Shown here: one piece after another, positions 28,043 through 38,839 of the stretch
How positions within the stretch are numbered: position 1 is the first letter of the stretch
Layout: the number at the start of each line of letters is the position of its first letter
DNA from: Nisaea denitrificans DSM 18348
Lineage (GTDB): Bacteria; Pseudomonadota; Alphaproteobacteria; Thalassobaculales; Thalassobaculaceae
NCBI RefSeq assembly: GCF_000426505.1
Contig: NZ_AUFM01000011.1
Location: 1,302,001 to 1,366,000, forward strand
Direction: 5' to 3'
Length of the DNA stretch: 64,000 bases
The notes under the pieces: model-generated
Told to the model about the DNA's origin: nothing
Database searches by the model: none
Seen by the model: the letters and a program-made list of their open reading frames with translations, nothing else
Position numbers and translations under genes: made by a program

Positions 28043-29422
28043 TTATTCCGCCGCCTGCCGCTCCTCCGGATCCGGGCGCTTGGTGCGCATAGTGACGAAC
28101 TCTTCCGCCGCCGTCGGGTGAATACCGATGGTGGCGTCGAACTCGGCTTTCGTGGCACCGGCCTTGATGGCAATACCGAGGCCCTGAATGATTTCCGGCG
28201 CATCGAGGCCGACCATGTGGGCTCCGACCACCCGGTCGGACGCACGGTCGACAATCAGCTTCTGCATGCCGCGCTCCGGATTGTCCGTCAGGGTGTATTT
28301 CATCGGCCGGAACCCGGCGACATAGACGTCGATCTCTCCGTACTGATCCCGCGCCTCGGCTTCCGTCAGCCCCACCGTGCCAATCGGCGGCTGGCTGAAG
28401 ACGGCGCTCGGTACGTCCCGATGATCGGCCTGCATCGGACGATTGTTGAAGACCGTCTCGGCAAAGGAATGCCCTTCGGCGATGGCAACCGGCGTCAGGT
28501 TGATCCGGTCCGTCACGTCGCCGACGGCGTAGATGCTGGGCACGGAGGTCTGGGACCATTCGTTCACCACGACAGCGCCACCCTTGGTCAGCTCCACACC
28601 GGCTTCAGCGAGGCCGAGGCCCTTGGTGTTCGGATGGCGTCCGGTCGCGTACATCACTTCGTCGACTTCGAGTGTCGAGCCGTTGTTCAGATGCACCTTG
28701 TAGACATCGCCGACCTTCTCGATCTTGTCCGGCAGGGTGCCCGGGTGCAGATGCATACCCTTCTTGGACATTTCCTCGGTCAGCGTATCGCGCACATCCT
28801 CATCGAACCCGCGCATCACCTTATCGGCGCGATAGACCAGATGGGTTTCCGAGCCGAAGGAATTGAAGATCCCGGCGAACTCGACGGCGATGAAACCGGA
28901 GCCGACGATGACAATCCGGTCCGGCCGCTTCGGCAGCTCCAGCGCCTCGTTCGAGGTGATGGCATGCTCCGCGCCCGGCACATCCGGCACGCTCGGCCAG
29001 CCGCCGACCGCGATCAGGATACGTTCAGCCGTGTAATGCTTGTCGCCCACCGCAACCGTGTGCGCGTCAACCACCGTGCCGCGCCCGTGAATGCGTGTGG
29101 CCCCGGCATTTTCCAGCAGGCTGACATAGATGCCGTGCAGCCGGTCCAGTTCCTTTTCCTTGGCGGCGATCATGGCCGGCCAGTCATGGCTGACATTGTC
29201 CGCAGACCAGCCGTAGCCGGTACCGTCCTGCATGTCGTGACCGAAATGGGAGCCGTAAACGAAGAGCTTCTTCGGCACGCAGCCGCGCAGCACGCAGGTA
29301 CCGCCTTCGCGCTCTTCCTCGATAACCGCGACCTTCGCACCAAAACCGGCAGCCAACCTGCTTGCCCGAACACCGCCGGAGCCGGCACCAATTGTAATCA
29401 GATCAAAATCATAGTCGGACAC
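28043..29422 (-). CDS. gor: Glutathione-disulfide reductase
   Basis: The 459-aa class I flavoprotein disulfide reductase reduces oxidised glutathione with NADPH. The FAD-binding GAGSGGVRASR motif is near 10-20, and the redox-active GGTCVLRGCVPKKLFVYG (two Cys five residues apart) is near 39-56. The NADPH site is IVGSGFIAVEFAG, and a C-terminal IGIHPTAAEEF carries the catalytic His-Glu pair. The GTG at 29422 is preceded by TTGGAG nine bases upstream and begins at the conserved DFDLITIGAG; a longer frame adds 18 residues. It converges on the diheme cytochrome gene. Confidence 0.95.
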   Translation of the reverse strand: MSDYDFDLITIGAGSGGVRASRLAAGFGAKVAVIEEEREGGTCVLRGCVPKKLFVYGSHFGHDMQDGTGYGWSADNVSHDWPAMIAAKEKELDRLHGIYVSLLENAGATRIHGRGTVVDAHTVAVGDKHYTAERILIAVGGWPSVPDVPGAEHAITSNEALELPKRPDRIVIVGSGFIAVEFAGIFNSFGSETHLVYRADKVMRGFDEDVRDTLTEEMSKKGMHLHPGTLPDKIEKVGDVYKVHLNNGSTLEVDEVMYATGRHPNTKGLGLAEAGVELTKGGAVVVNEWSQTSVPSIYAVGDVTDRINLTPVAIAEGHSFAETVFNNRPMQADHRDVPSAVFSQPPIGTVGLTEAEARDQYGEIDVYVAGFRPMKYTLTDNPERGMQKLIVDRASDRVVGAHMVGLDAPEIIQGLGIAIKAGATKAEFDATIGIHPTAAEEFVTMRTKRPDPEERQAAE

Positions 29423-29645
29423 GGGCTCGCTCCAAGGGTCGGGTCGGATTTCAGGACTGGTTAATGACTGGCTCACAAATAGGAACGCAATTGATGCCTG
29501 TCCACCACAAGACAGTCAACGAAGCGGGGCCTAATCCACTCGAAAACGCTGCCTATGACTCTCCCGGCGGCAGGACCATTCACCGTGTTTCCGGAAAGCC
29601 CGCCAGTTGAATTGCCGGCATAGCCGCGCATCGTCTTCAGAAACA

Positions 29646-29674
29646 GAAAAGGCGGCACGACGGCCGCCTTTTCT
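29646..29674. terminator. Terminator downstream of gabD
   Basis: AAGGCGG (29649-29655) pairs with CCGCCTT (29664-29670), with T-rich flanks on both strands (minus-strand TTTTCTG). It lies about 20 bases past the gabD stop and ends the minus-strand unit. Confidence 0.85.
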
Positions 29675-29690
29675 TCTAAAAATGTGCGGT

Positions 29691-31163
29691 TCAGCCGTTC
29701 AGGCCGCCCATCAGCAGGTATTTGATCTCGAGATAGTCATCGAGGCCGTATTTCGAGCCTTCGCGGCCGAGGCCGGATTCCTTTACGCCACCGAACGGCG
29801 CAACTTCTGAGGACAAGATCCCCTCGTTGATCGCGACCATGCCATATTCCAGCGCTTCCGCTACCCGCCAGACCCGGCCGAGATCCCGGGCATAGAAGTA
29901 GGAGGCGAGGCCGAACTCGGTATCGTTTGCCAGCTCAATCACCTCTTCTTCCGTCTTGAAACGGAAGAGCGGGGCCACAGGGCCGAAAGTTTCCTCGCGG
30001 AAGATCGCCATGTCACGGGTTGCCCCGGTTAGCACGGTCGGCTCATAGAACAGCGCGCCTATATTGCTGCGGGTGCCACCGGCGGCAACTTTCGCGCCTT
30101 TGGCAACCGCGTCCTGCACATGCTCTTCCACCTTGTCGACCGCCGCCGCCTCGATCAGCGGGCCGACCGTGACACCGTCACCGAAACCGTTACCCATCTT
30201 CATCGCCTTGGCCGCCGCCGCGAACTTCTTGGCGAACTCATCATAGATGCCGTCCTGCACGAAGATCCGGTTCGCGCAGACGCAGGTCTGACCGGCATTG
30301 CGGTATTTGCAGATGATCGCGCCTTTCACGGCTTCATCGATATCCGCATCGTCGAAGATGATCAGCGGGGCGTTGCCGCCAAGCTCCATGGAGACCTTCT
30401 TCACCGTCGAAGCCGACTGCGCGATCAGCGTCTTGCCGACCTCGGTCGAGCCGGTGAAGGTGATCTTGCGGACCAGCTTGCTGTGGGTCAGCTCATTGCC
30501 AATGGCGGACGAGCTGGCACCGCAGACCACGTTGAACACGCCTTTAGGGATACCCGCGCGTTCCGCCAGAACGGCCAGTGCGATTGCCGAGAACGGCGTC
30601 ATCTTGGCCGGCTTGGAGACGAAAGTGCAGCCCGCTGCCAGTGCAGGAGCCGCCTTGCGGGTGATCATCGCGTTCGGGAAATTCCACGGCGTGATCGAGC
30701 CGACGACACCGACCGGCTGCTTCAGCACGACGATACGCTTGCCGTCGGCGGTATTTGGGATGATGTCGCCGTAGATCCGTTTCGCTTCCTCAGCGTAGAA
30801 CTCGACATAGGAGGCGCCATAGGCGATCTCGCCCATTGCTTCGGCAAGAGGCTTGCCCTGCTCGGCGGTCATGATGATACCGAGATCGCGCTGGTTCTCC
30901 ATCATCAGATCGAACCATTTGCGCAGGATGGCGGAGCGTTCCTTCGCCGTCTTTGCACGCCATTCCGGCCAGGCTGCATTCGCCGCCTCGATTGCGCGGC
31001 GCGTCTCGTCCGCGCCCATATCGGGGATAGTTCCGACCACATCGCCCGTCGCCGGGTCTGTCACATCGACCTTGCCGCCGCCATCGGCATCAACCCAGGC
31101 GCCGTCGATATAGCCCTGCTCGCAGAACAGGGACGGGTCGGAAAGTTTGCTTCTGATATCCAT
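29691..31163 (-). CDS. gabD: NAD(P)+-dependent succinate-semialdehyde dehydrogenase
   Basis: This 490-aa aldehyde dehydrogenase most resembles GabD, which oxidises succinate semialdehyde to succinate. Landmarks are the PWNFPNAMITRKAAPALAAG motif (landmark WNFPNAMI near 153-160), FTGSTEVGKTL (about 230-240), the general base Glu in MELGGNAPLIIFDDAD (near 255), the catalytic Cys in NAGQTCVCANR (near 289) and the EEVAPFGGVKESGLGREGS-like C-terminus. GGAG before the ATG at 31163 supports the start. It is 130 bases downstream of the racemase-family gene, possibly in the same unit, so an aldehyde other than succinate semialdehyde may be relevant. Confidence 0.9.
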   Translation of the reverse strand: MDIRSKLSDPSLFCEQGYIDGAWVDADGGGKVDVTDPATGDVVGTIPDMGADETRRAIEAANAAWPEWRAKTAKERSAILRKWFDLMMENQRDLGIIMTAEQGKPLAEAMGEIAYGASYVEFYAEEAKRIYGDIIPNTADGKRIVVLKQPVGVVGSITPWNFPNAMITRKAAPALAAGCTFVSKPAKMTPFSAIALAVLAERAGIPKGVFNVVCGASSSAIGNELTHSKLVRKITFTGSTEVGKTLIAQSASTVKKVSMELGGNAPLIIFDDADIDEAVKGAIICKYRNAGQTCVCANRIFVQDGIYDEFAKKFAAAAKAMKMGNGFGDGVTVGPLIEAAAVDKVEEHVQDAVAKGAKVAAGGTRSNIGALFYEPTVLTGATRDMAIFREETFGPVAPLFRFKTEEEVIELANDTEFGLASYFYARDLGRVWRVAEALEYGMVAINEGILSSEVAPFGGVKESGLGREGSKYGLDDYLEIKYLLMGGLNG

Positions 31164-31295
31164 TAGGGGGCTCCTTCCCTCTTTCACCCGGCAGCGTCGG
31201 CCGTTTCCGGCCGGACGGAGCCGGACCATAAACCCCGGCATCTTCAAACAGGCGCCGGGAAATTCTCTTCCATTAAGGCCTGACAGGATATGCCG

Positions 31296-32111
31296 TCAGG
31301 CTACGCAATCACGTTCGTGAGGCGCCGCACCCACCGGGGCAAGGCCGAGGCTTCCCAGCCGCCCAAGTTCCGGCACTGTGCGGGTAATGCCCGCAAGGCG
31401 CAGCATGTGCCAGGCCAGTACCTGATTGCTGCACAGGAACGGTTTGCCGGTTGCCTTCTCCGCTTCCTGAATTACCGACGCTGCGCGCAGATTGGTGCAT
31501 GAGGCGAAGACCGCCTCGACATCCATGTCGCCAGCCACTTTTTCGGCAGCAGACAGAATTGAGCGCGGCGCAATCCGGGCAACCAGGTTTTCTTCCTCCC
31601 GGCCGAATACCACGGCCTGAACAAAAGGCGTGCCGCTTTCGGACAGCTCAGCCTCCAGCGCGTCCGTCACCGAACGGATATAGGGACTGACAAGACCCAG
31701 CCGTGTCACACCGAGGGCGGCCGCAGCCGCTTTCAAGGCGGACAACGGATTGGTCACCGGCACGCCCGGATGCTCCGACTGCACAAGCTCCCTCACCCGC
31801 GCCTCGCCAAGCACCGTCGAGGCCGAGGTACAGCCATAGCCGATGACGGAAAGCGGAGGTTCCTTCAGCAACAGGGACGCAGCGGACGGAATGTGATCTT
31901 CCATCTGGCGCAAGGTCTCTGTCGTCACAGTCGGAGAACTGGGGATACGCGTATGGTAGAAGGCAATCGACGGGTCCGCTGTGAAGATACGGAAATCCTG
32001 CTCGATGGTCTCGTCCGTCTGCAGGACGATCAGCCCGAGCCGGTGCGGCCACGGCATGAGGGGATCGATTTCATGCTCCTGCATGCCACTCTCTGCATCT
32101 TGCGCCGTCAA
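31296..32111 (-). CDS. Maleate isomerase / Asp-Glu racemase superfamily protein (EutA/AMDase-like)
   Basis: A 271-aa cofactor-independent isomerase of the maleate isomerase, arylmalonate decarboxylase and EutA group. It has the two catalytic cysteines, the first in IGYGCTSASTVLG (near 92) and the second in FASCTNLRA (near 208), plus a PYIRSVTDALE helix. The start is the TTG at 32111: a perfect AGGAGG (32117-32122) lies exactly five bases upstream, while the ATG inside that region stops after one codon. It follows the M24 hydrolase and dpaL genes. EutA accompanies an M24 enzyme and a fold-II PLP lyase in hydroxyectoine clusters, and the same trio of families recurs here. Confidence 0.82.
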   Translation of the reverse strand: MTAQDAESGMQEHEIDPLMPWPHRLGLIVLQTDETIEQDFRIFTADPSIAFYHTRIPSSPTVTTETLRQMEDHIPSAASLLLKEPPLSVIGYGCTSASTVLGEARVRELVQSEHPGVPVTNPLSALKAAAAALGVTRLGLVSPYIRSVTDALEAELSESGTPFVQAVVFGREEENLVARIAPRSILSAAEKVAGDMDVEAVFASCTNLRAASVIQEAEKATGKPFLCSNQVLAWHMLRLAGITRTVPELGRLGSLGLAPVGAAPHERDCVA

Positions 32112-32122
32112 AGCATCCTCCT
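32112..32122 (-). promoter_or_regulatory. Strong ribosome binding site deciding a TTG start
   Basis: On the minus strand AGGAGG at 32122-32117 is followed by five bases and then TTG at 32111-32109. The ATG between them opens a frame that ends at TGA one codon later, so TTG is the real start of the racemase-family gene. Confidence 0.75.
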
Positions 32123-32189
32123 ATCGATCGCGCCACCATGGCGCTTCAGGGCCGCTGCGATCAACCGCGTCCCCGGCAAGACTGAAATC

Positions 32190-33353
32190 TTAATGAACGA
32201 CCGGCAGTTCCTGCGAGGCGCGCCGGGTGAGAAGTTCCGCGCCATCTTGCCTGATCACGATGTTCTCCTCATGCACCATCATCTTTCCCGGCGCATATTC
32301 AAGGCCGGGTTCGAGAGTCAGGACCATACCCGGCTCCAGCATCGTCCGGTCGGTCGCCGTGATCGACGGCCATTCGGTCAGTTGCATGCCAAGACCGTGC
32401 CCAAGCCGGCCGACATCGCCGACCCGGGCGCCGCCCGCCTCCAGCACGTCCGCCATGGCACGAAAGAGATCGGCACAGGTTGCACCGGGCCGGGCCGCTG
32501 CCAGCGCCGCATCTGTCGCGGCATAAGCTGTCGTATAAGCAGAACGCACGGCAGCGGACGGGGTTCCAATGGCGAAATTCCGGTCGAAATCGCAGAAATA
32601 ACCGTCATGCATCGTGCCGGTATCGAGGATCAGCACGTCTCCGTCGGTCACCTTCCGGTCCGAAGGCGGCGAGATGATATCGCCATACCCACCCGGCCCG
32701 GCGCCTCCGACCAGATAGGACACGTCATCCGCTCCGGCCTTCAGGCAGGCTATCTTGAAGTCGCGGAAAACCTCCCGCTCGCTCATCCCCACGCTGAGCC
32801 AGGACGGCCAATCCTCGAACACGCCTGACACCATCTGACAAGCCGTTCGAATCTTGTCGATTTCGGCCTCGGACTTGATCATGCGGAGGCGCCGGTGAAT
32901 GCCCGCATCGTCCCGGAAAGTCGCGTCCGGCAAGGACGCCCGGAGCGCCGCATAGTCGGCCAGAGGCAATCGAAGATGGGATTCGGGGCCGGACGGAACG
33001 CCGATGACCGGTTTGTCTCCGCCAAGTTCCGTGATCGTATCGGCCAGCAGCGATAACCCCTCATCCTCGGGGCATGGGGAGGGCCAGGTCCGGATATCGT
33101 CGATCCAGGTCCGCTCCATTGCGGCCGCACCGATACCTGGAATGACGGCTACAGGCTTGCCGGAGCGAGGAACAAGCAGAAACCAGGGCCGCGTCGGGCT
33201 TTGCCAGAACTGGGTCAGGAAGCCGCTGAAGTAGCGCACTTCTGGCTCGGTCGTCAGCAGCAGAAGGTCGAGCCCGTCTGCTGCCATCAGCGCGTGTGCC
33301 TGTGCGACCCGCGCCTCGAATTCAGAGACGGGGAAGCCGCGCACCGCGCTCAT
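32190..33353 (-). CDS. M24-family metallohydrolase (Xaa-Pro aminopeptidase-like)
   Basis: A 387-aa pita-bread-fold enzyme. The N-terminal creatinase/prolidase-like domain (about 10-150) carries LLLTTEPEVRYFSGF. The C-terminal M24 domain has the five expected metal ligands: Asp in ILDTGTM, Asp in FCDFDR, His in GRLGHGLGM, Glu in TLEPGLE and Glu in VHEENIV. It resembles dipeptidases and small-amide hydrolases such as creatinase and ectoine hydrolase DoeA, but lacks the DoeA-like N-terminal substrate motif as I know it. Its ATG overlaps the dpaL stop (ATGA), so it probably works in the same pathway. Confidence 0.85.
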   Translation of the reverse strand: MSAVRGFPVSEFEARVAQAHALMAADGLDLLLLTTEPEVRYFSGFLTQFWQSPTRPWFLLVPRSGKPVAVIPGIGAAAMERTWIDDIRTWPSPCPEDEGLSLLADTITELGGDKPVIGVPSGPESHLRLPLADYAALRASLPDATFRDDAGIHRRLRMIKSEAEIDKIRTACQMVSGVFEDWPSWLSVGMSEREVFRDFKIACLKAGADDVSYLVGGAGPGGYGDIISPPSDRKVTDGDVLILDTGTMHDGYFCDFDRNFAIGTPSAAVRSAYTTAYAATDAALAAARPGATCADLFRAMADVLEAGGARVGDVGRLGHGLGMQLTEWPSITATDRTMLEPGMVLTLEPGLEYAPGKMMVHEENIVIRQDGAELLTRRASQELPVVH

Positions 33354-34558
33354 GCTGCCAGGTCGCCGACAATCGATTTGTAAATTTCAGGATCCGTCGC
33401 GCCCTCACTGCCGATCAACAGAACCCGGCTGTCCGGGCCGAGCCCGAGCTGTTCCTTCAGCGCCAGGTTGGCAGCCACAGCCAACAGGCCAACCAGCCCT
33501 GCAACGCCGGATTCACCGCCCGTGATCTTCACGCCCGCCTCGCCCGAGGCCAGCAACCGCATGGCCGGGCCAACGCCTTCTTCACCGACCGTGATGTAAT
33601 CGGTGCATCCGGCAGAAAGGATCGGCCAGGCAACCAGGGACATTTCCCCGCAGGAAAGACCGGCCATCAGGGTTTCCTCATGGATCGGCACGATGGCTGG
33701 CTTGTCCTGGCGTGCGCTCTCGATGGCGCAGGCGGCAAGGTCCGGCTCGACGACGATGGAGCGCGGTGCCTTGTCCCCATATCCCTGCCAGAGCCGCGCG
33801 ACCATCGCGGCGGCGAAACCGCCGACACCGGCCTGCACGAACATGTGGGTCGGCGCTTCTGCGGCCTGCCCCAGCACTTCGCTCGCCATCACCGTGTAGC
33901 CCGCCATGACGTCGCGCGGGATGTCGAGATAGCCGGGATAGGAGGCGTCGGAGACCACGAACCAGCCATTCGTCTGAGCCTCATTCTCGCAATATTTCAG
34001 CGACAGGTCGTAGTCACCCTCGATCCGCCGGACCTCGGCACCGAAGGCTTCCATCGCCTGCTTCCGGCCCTCGCTAACCTCGGCATGAATGAAGATCACG
34101 CAAGTGCAGCCCGCCATCTCGGCACCCCAGGCGACGGAGCGGCCGTGATTGCCGTCAGTCGCACAGGTCACGGTCAGATCTTTCAACGCACTGGCAAATT
34201 TACCGGCGCGGATATCGGCCAGCGCCGCATCGCCGTGACCGTTCTCGGCCAGCCACTTGCGGGCCAACAGCATGACGGCGTAGGCGCCACCAAGGGCCTT
34301 GAAGCTGCCGAGACCGAAGCGTGGTCCTTCATCCTTATAGAGAACCGCGCCGATACCGAGATGATCGGCGAGCTTTTCGAGCGAATAGAGTGGTGTCGGC
34401 GCGTATCCCGGCCAGGATGAAATCTCCGCGATAGCAGCTTCCGCCATCCCCGTCGGGAACTCAGCCTCCAGTGCGCGCGGATAGGTGCCACCGACGGTGC
34501 CATGCGCCGCGTGCTGGCGAAGCAGTTCCGGCGCCATCAGTTCCCGTTCCATCGTCAT
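33350..34558 (-). CDS. dpaL: Diaminopropionate ammonia-lyase
   Basis: This 402-aa fold-type II PLP enzyme cleaves 2,3-diaminopropionate to pyruvate and two ammonia molecules. The PLP-binding lysine is in FGLGSFKALGGAYAV (near 90), the substrate loop is TCATDGNHGRSVAWGA (near 129-144), and the SEGATDPEIY motif is at the C-terminus. The ATG at 34558 is preceded by GAGGAG eight bases upstream, favoured over GTG 34567. It is 35 bases downstream of glmS and translationally coupled to the M24 gene. Bacterial dpaL is usually a catabolic gene; its link to an M24 hydrolase suggests that diaminopropionate is released from a larger compound. Confidence 0.9.
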   Translation of the reverse strand: MTMERELMAPELLRQHAAHGTVGGTYPRALEAEFPTGMAEAAIAEISSWPGYAPTPLYSLEKLADHLGIGAVLYKDEGPRFGLGSFKALGGAYAVMLLARKWLAENGHGDAALADIRAGKFASALKDLTVTCATDGNHGRSVAWGAEMAGCTCVIFIHAEVSEGRKQAMEAFGAEVRRIEGDYDLSLKYCENEAQTNGWFVVSDASYPGYLDIPRDVMAGYTVMASEVLGQAAEAPTHMFVQAGVGGFAAAMVARLWQGYGDKAPRSIVVEPDLAACAIESARQDKPAIVPIHEETLMAGLSCGEMSLVAWPILSAGCTDYITVGEEGVGPAMRLLASGEAGVKITGGESGVAGLVGLLAVAANLALKEQLGLGPDSRVLLIGSEGATDPEIYKSIVGDLAA

Positions 34559-34593
34559 CCCGTCCACTCCTCGTGCAAATTACTCCGACCGCG

Positions 34594-36417
<1,824 letters not shown>

Positions 36418-36442
36418 CCGTCGGGCGTCCTTTCAGTCAGAT

Positions 36443-37822
36443 TTACTTTTTCTCGGATTTGCGGCCATTGCCGGCTTTATTGGCAGCCTTCCGGGCTGCC
36501 CGGACCTCACGGAAGCGCTTCGCGGCACCCTCTCCGACTGTCCGCTCGCCACGCACGACCACGATATCGTCCGGATTTACATCGTCGCCGATAATGCTGC
36601 CGGCCCCGACAAGCGCGCCGTCACCGATATTGACGGGCGCCACCAGCGAGGAATTAGAGCCAATGAAGGCACCGGCGCCGATCTCGGTCCGGTGCTTCTC
36701 GTAGCCGTCGTAATTGCAGGTGATGGTCCCGGCACCGATATTCGCTCCGGCGCCGACACTGGCATCTCCGATATAGCTCAGGTGATTGGCCTTGGCCCCG
36801 TCGCCGAAGGTGGCGTTCTTCACCTCGACGAAATTGCCGATATGCGCTCCGGCGCCAAGATTCGCACCCGGCCGCAACCGGGCATAGGGACCGACCCGTG
36901 CGCCGTCCGCCACCTTGGCCCCTTCGAGATGAGAGAAGCTCTTGATCTCGACGCCTTCGCCGATAGTCACGCCCGGACCGAAGACGCAATGCGGCTGCAC
37001 CACGCTGTCCCGGCCGATCTTGGTGTCGTGGCTGAGAAACACAGTCTCCGGCGCAACGAGGGTCACGCCCGCCTCCATCAGACGAAGCCGCAGCCGCTCC
37101 TGCATACGCGTCTCGGCCGCAGCCAGCCCGGCTCGGGAATCGACCCCCATGGTCTCCACCGGATCGACCCAGACGACAGCGCCCCGGCGGCCTTCTTCCA
37201 GGGCGAATTCCAGCAGGTCGAAGAGATAGAACTCGCCCTGCGCATTATGCGGCTCCAACTTGCCGAGCCAGTCGGCGAGCCGGGCCCCGTCGACGGCCAG
37301 CGCGCCGCCGTTGCAGAGCCGGATCGCGCGCTCTTCATCCTTCAGGTCAGGCGCCTCGATGATCCTCAGCAAATTCCCGGCGTCATCCTGCAACAGCCGG
37401 GCGTACCGGCCCGGATTGTCGCTCTCGAAACCGAGCACGACGAAGGCAGCGCCATCCGCTCCTTCCGTCGCGGCGACCATGCGTTCCAGCGTGTCCTCGC
37501 TCAACATTGGGGTATCGCCGAACAGCACCAGCACCGTGCCGGTAAACCCCTCCAGCTCACCGAGGGCTGCCCGCACCGCATCCCCCGTCCCGCGCGGTGG
37601 ATGCTGGATTGCCGTCGGGATCGGCGCGATGCTTTCCGCCACCGCCTCCTGGCCCGGCGCCAGCACCACAACCCGGCGTTCCGGCGAAAGCGTTTCCGAA
37701 GCAGCCAGGACGTGATGCAGCATCGGCCGCCCGGCAACCGGGTGCAGGACCTTCGGCAGGTCCGATTTCATCCTTGTTCCCTTGCCCGCGGCAAGGATGA
37801 CAACAGCGACGGGAGCGTTCAT
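36443..37822 (-). CDS. glmU: Bifunctional N-acetylglucosamine-1-P uridyltransferase/glucosamine-1-P acetyltransferase
   Basis: GlmU acetylates glucosamine 1-phosphate and uridylates the product to UDP-GlcNAc for peptidoglycan and LPS. The 459-aa protein has the N-terminal pyrophosphorylase signature LAAGKGTRMKSDLPKVLHP (near 10-28) and a C-terminal left-handed beta-helix built from hexapeptide repeats (about 255-430). The NHLSYIGDASVGAGANIGAG motif (landmark HLSYIGD near 365) holds the acetyltransferase active site. The tail is lysine-rich. It heads the glmU-glmS unit and diverges from gph. Confidence 0.98.
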   Translation of the reverse strand: MNAPVAVVILAAGKGTRMKSDLPKVLHPVAGRPMLHHVLAASETLSPERRVVVLAPGQEAVAESIAPIPTAIQHPPRGTGDAVRAALGELEGFTGTVLVLFGDTPMLSEDTLERMVAATEGADGAAFVVLGFESDNPGRYARLLQDDAGNLLRIIEAPDLKDEERAIRLCNGGALAVDGARLADWLGKLEPHNAQGEFYLFDLLEFALEEGRRGAVVWVDPVETMGVDSRAGLAAAETRMQERLRLRLMEAGVTLVAPETVFLSHDTKIGRDSVVQPHCVFGPGVTIGEGVEIKSFSHLEGAKVADGARVGPYARLRPGANLGAGAHIGNFVEVKNATFGDGAKANHLSYIGDASVGAGANIGAGTITCNYDGYEKHRTEIGAGAFIGSNSSLVAPVNIGDGALVGAGSIIGDDVNPDDIVVVRGERTVGEGAAKRFREVRAARKAANKAGNGRKSEKK

Positions 37823-38052
37823 GAACAGCTAGTTTCCAAGAGGATCCAACACGGTATACGACTGGGCAAAAGTGCCACAGGGCCTTGCGCCGGGACAGTC
37901 ACGTTTTCTTACTCTTCACAACAGCTTGCTGTCCCGCTCCGGCATGGTCGCGCATCTGGTATATAGCGCGGCCAAATTCGGCACAATGACGGCGCTCCAG
38001 CCGTGCTATAGGCAACATTCCAGACAACAGAACGGCCCCGGCGGGTTCCAAT

Positions 38053-38721
38053 ATGCGTACACTTTCCCACATCGTCTTCGATCTGGACGGCACCTTGATC
38101 GATTCCGTGCATGACCTGCATGCCGCCGGAAATCTTCTGCTGGAAGAGATGGGCCTGGCCCCGATCGACCTTGCCACAGCCCGCAGTTTCATCGGCGATG
38201 GCGGACAGGTCTATGTGAGGCGCTGCCTGGAGCTGCGCGGCCAGACACCGGACGCGGCCGCCCTCAGTGCCGCGACGGAACGCTTCATCGCGCTGTACGA
38301 GGCGAATGCCAGCAACAGGACCATCCCCTATCCGGACGTGCCCGAAACGCTGGCCGCGCTGAAAGACGCGGGCTTCCGCCTCGGCATCTGCACCAACAAG
38401 CCGGAGCGGGCGACCCACAAGGTGCTGGCCCTGCTCGGCCTCGATCACCTGTTCGACGCCATTGTCGGCGGCGACACCCTGCCCATCCGGAAACCGGACC
38501 CGGCCCATCCCGCCGCCGTGCTGGAGCGTCTGGGCGCCACACCGGAGACGGCCTGCATGGTCGGCGATAACGAGCATGATGCCCATTCTGCCAAGGGCGC
38601 CGGTATGCCCTTCATCCTGATGCGCTACGGCTATGCCCGCACTCCACTGGAGGAAATCCCCGCCACCGCCCGGCTCGACCATTTCCGCGATTTGCCGAAA
38701 ACCATCGCATCGCTCGCTTGA
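38053..38721 (+). CDS. gph: Phosphoglycolate phosphatase-type HAD hydrolase
   Basis: A 222-aa HAD hydrolase, closest to phosphoglycolate phosphatase, which removes 2-phosphoglycolate formed by DNA repair or photorespiration-like oxygenation. Motif I is VFDLDGTLIDS (Asp 8 and 10), motif II is GICTNKPE (near 116), the lysine of motif III is in LPIRKPDPAHP, and motif IV is VGDNEHDAHSA (near 173-183). The cap domain lies at about 18-85. It diverges from glmU and is followed by the tRNA-Val gene. Confidence 0.88.
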   Translation: MRTLSHIVFDLDGTLIDSVHDLHAAGNLLLEEMGLAPIDLATARSFIGDGGQVYVRRCLELRGQTPDAAALSAATERFIALYEANASNRTIPYPDVPETLAALKDAGFRLGICTNKPERATHKVLALLGLDHLFDAIVGGDTLPIRKPDPAHPAAVLERLGATPETACMVGDNEHDAHSAKGAGMPFILMRYGYARTPLEEIPATARLDHFRDLPKTIASLA

Positions 38722-38764
38722 CAGCACAAAGCGCGCCCCTTAAGAGAGCGGTCCGTCAAGCGAC

Positions 38765-38839
38765 GGGCGCGTAGCTCAGCGGGAGAGCACTGCCTTCACA
38801 CGGCAGGGGTCGCTGGTTCAATCCCAGCCGCGCCCACCA
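38765..38839 (+). tRNA. tRNA-Val (anticodon CAC)
   Basis: The gene folds fully: acceptor GGGCGCG/CGCGCCC, D-arm GCTC/GAGC, anticodon stem CTGCC/GGCAG with loop TTCACAC, and T-arm GCTGG/CCAGC with loop TTCAATC. CCA is encoded. CAC reads GTG valine codons. From the anticodon loop to the CCA end the sequence recurs at 40087-40131, making this gene the attachment site of a small integrated segment. Confidence 0.96.
38795..38839 (+). repeat. Left attachment repeat (tRNA-Val 3' half)
   Basis: This 45-bp segment begins in the anticodon loop (TTCACACGGCAGGGGTC) and ends at the encoded CCA. It matches 40087-40131 except at four positions, all in the T-stem. Crossover in the anticodon loop is the usual attachment core of tyrosine recombinases that target tRNA genes. 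Confidence 0.8.

Noticed and set aside
27150-28559. 469-codon minus-strand open frame
   Set aside because: It runs antisense to the diheme cytochrome and in a wrong frame through gor, both with clear motifs.
32190-34558. Canonical ectoine degradation (doeABCD)
   Set aside because: The M24 protein lacks the DoeA-like N-terminal motif as I know it, no DoeB deacetylase or DoeC/DoeD partner is adjacent, and the lyase matches diaminopropionate ammonia-lyase.
36418-36442. glmS ribozyme
   Set aside because: The gap between glmU and glmS is only 25 bases, too short for the ribozyme, which is also a Gram-positive feature.
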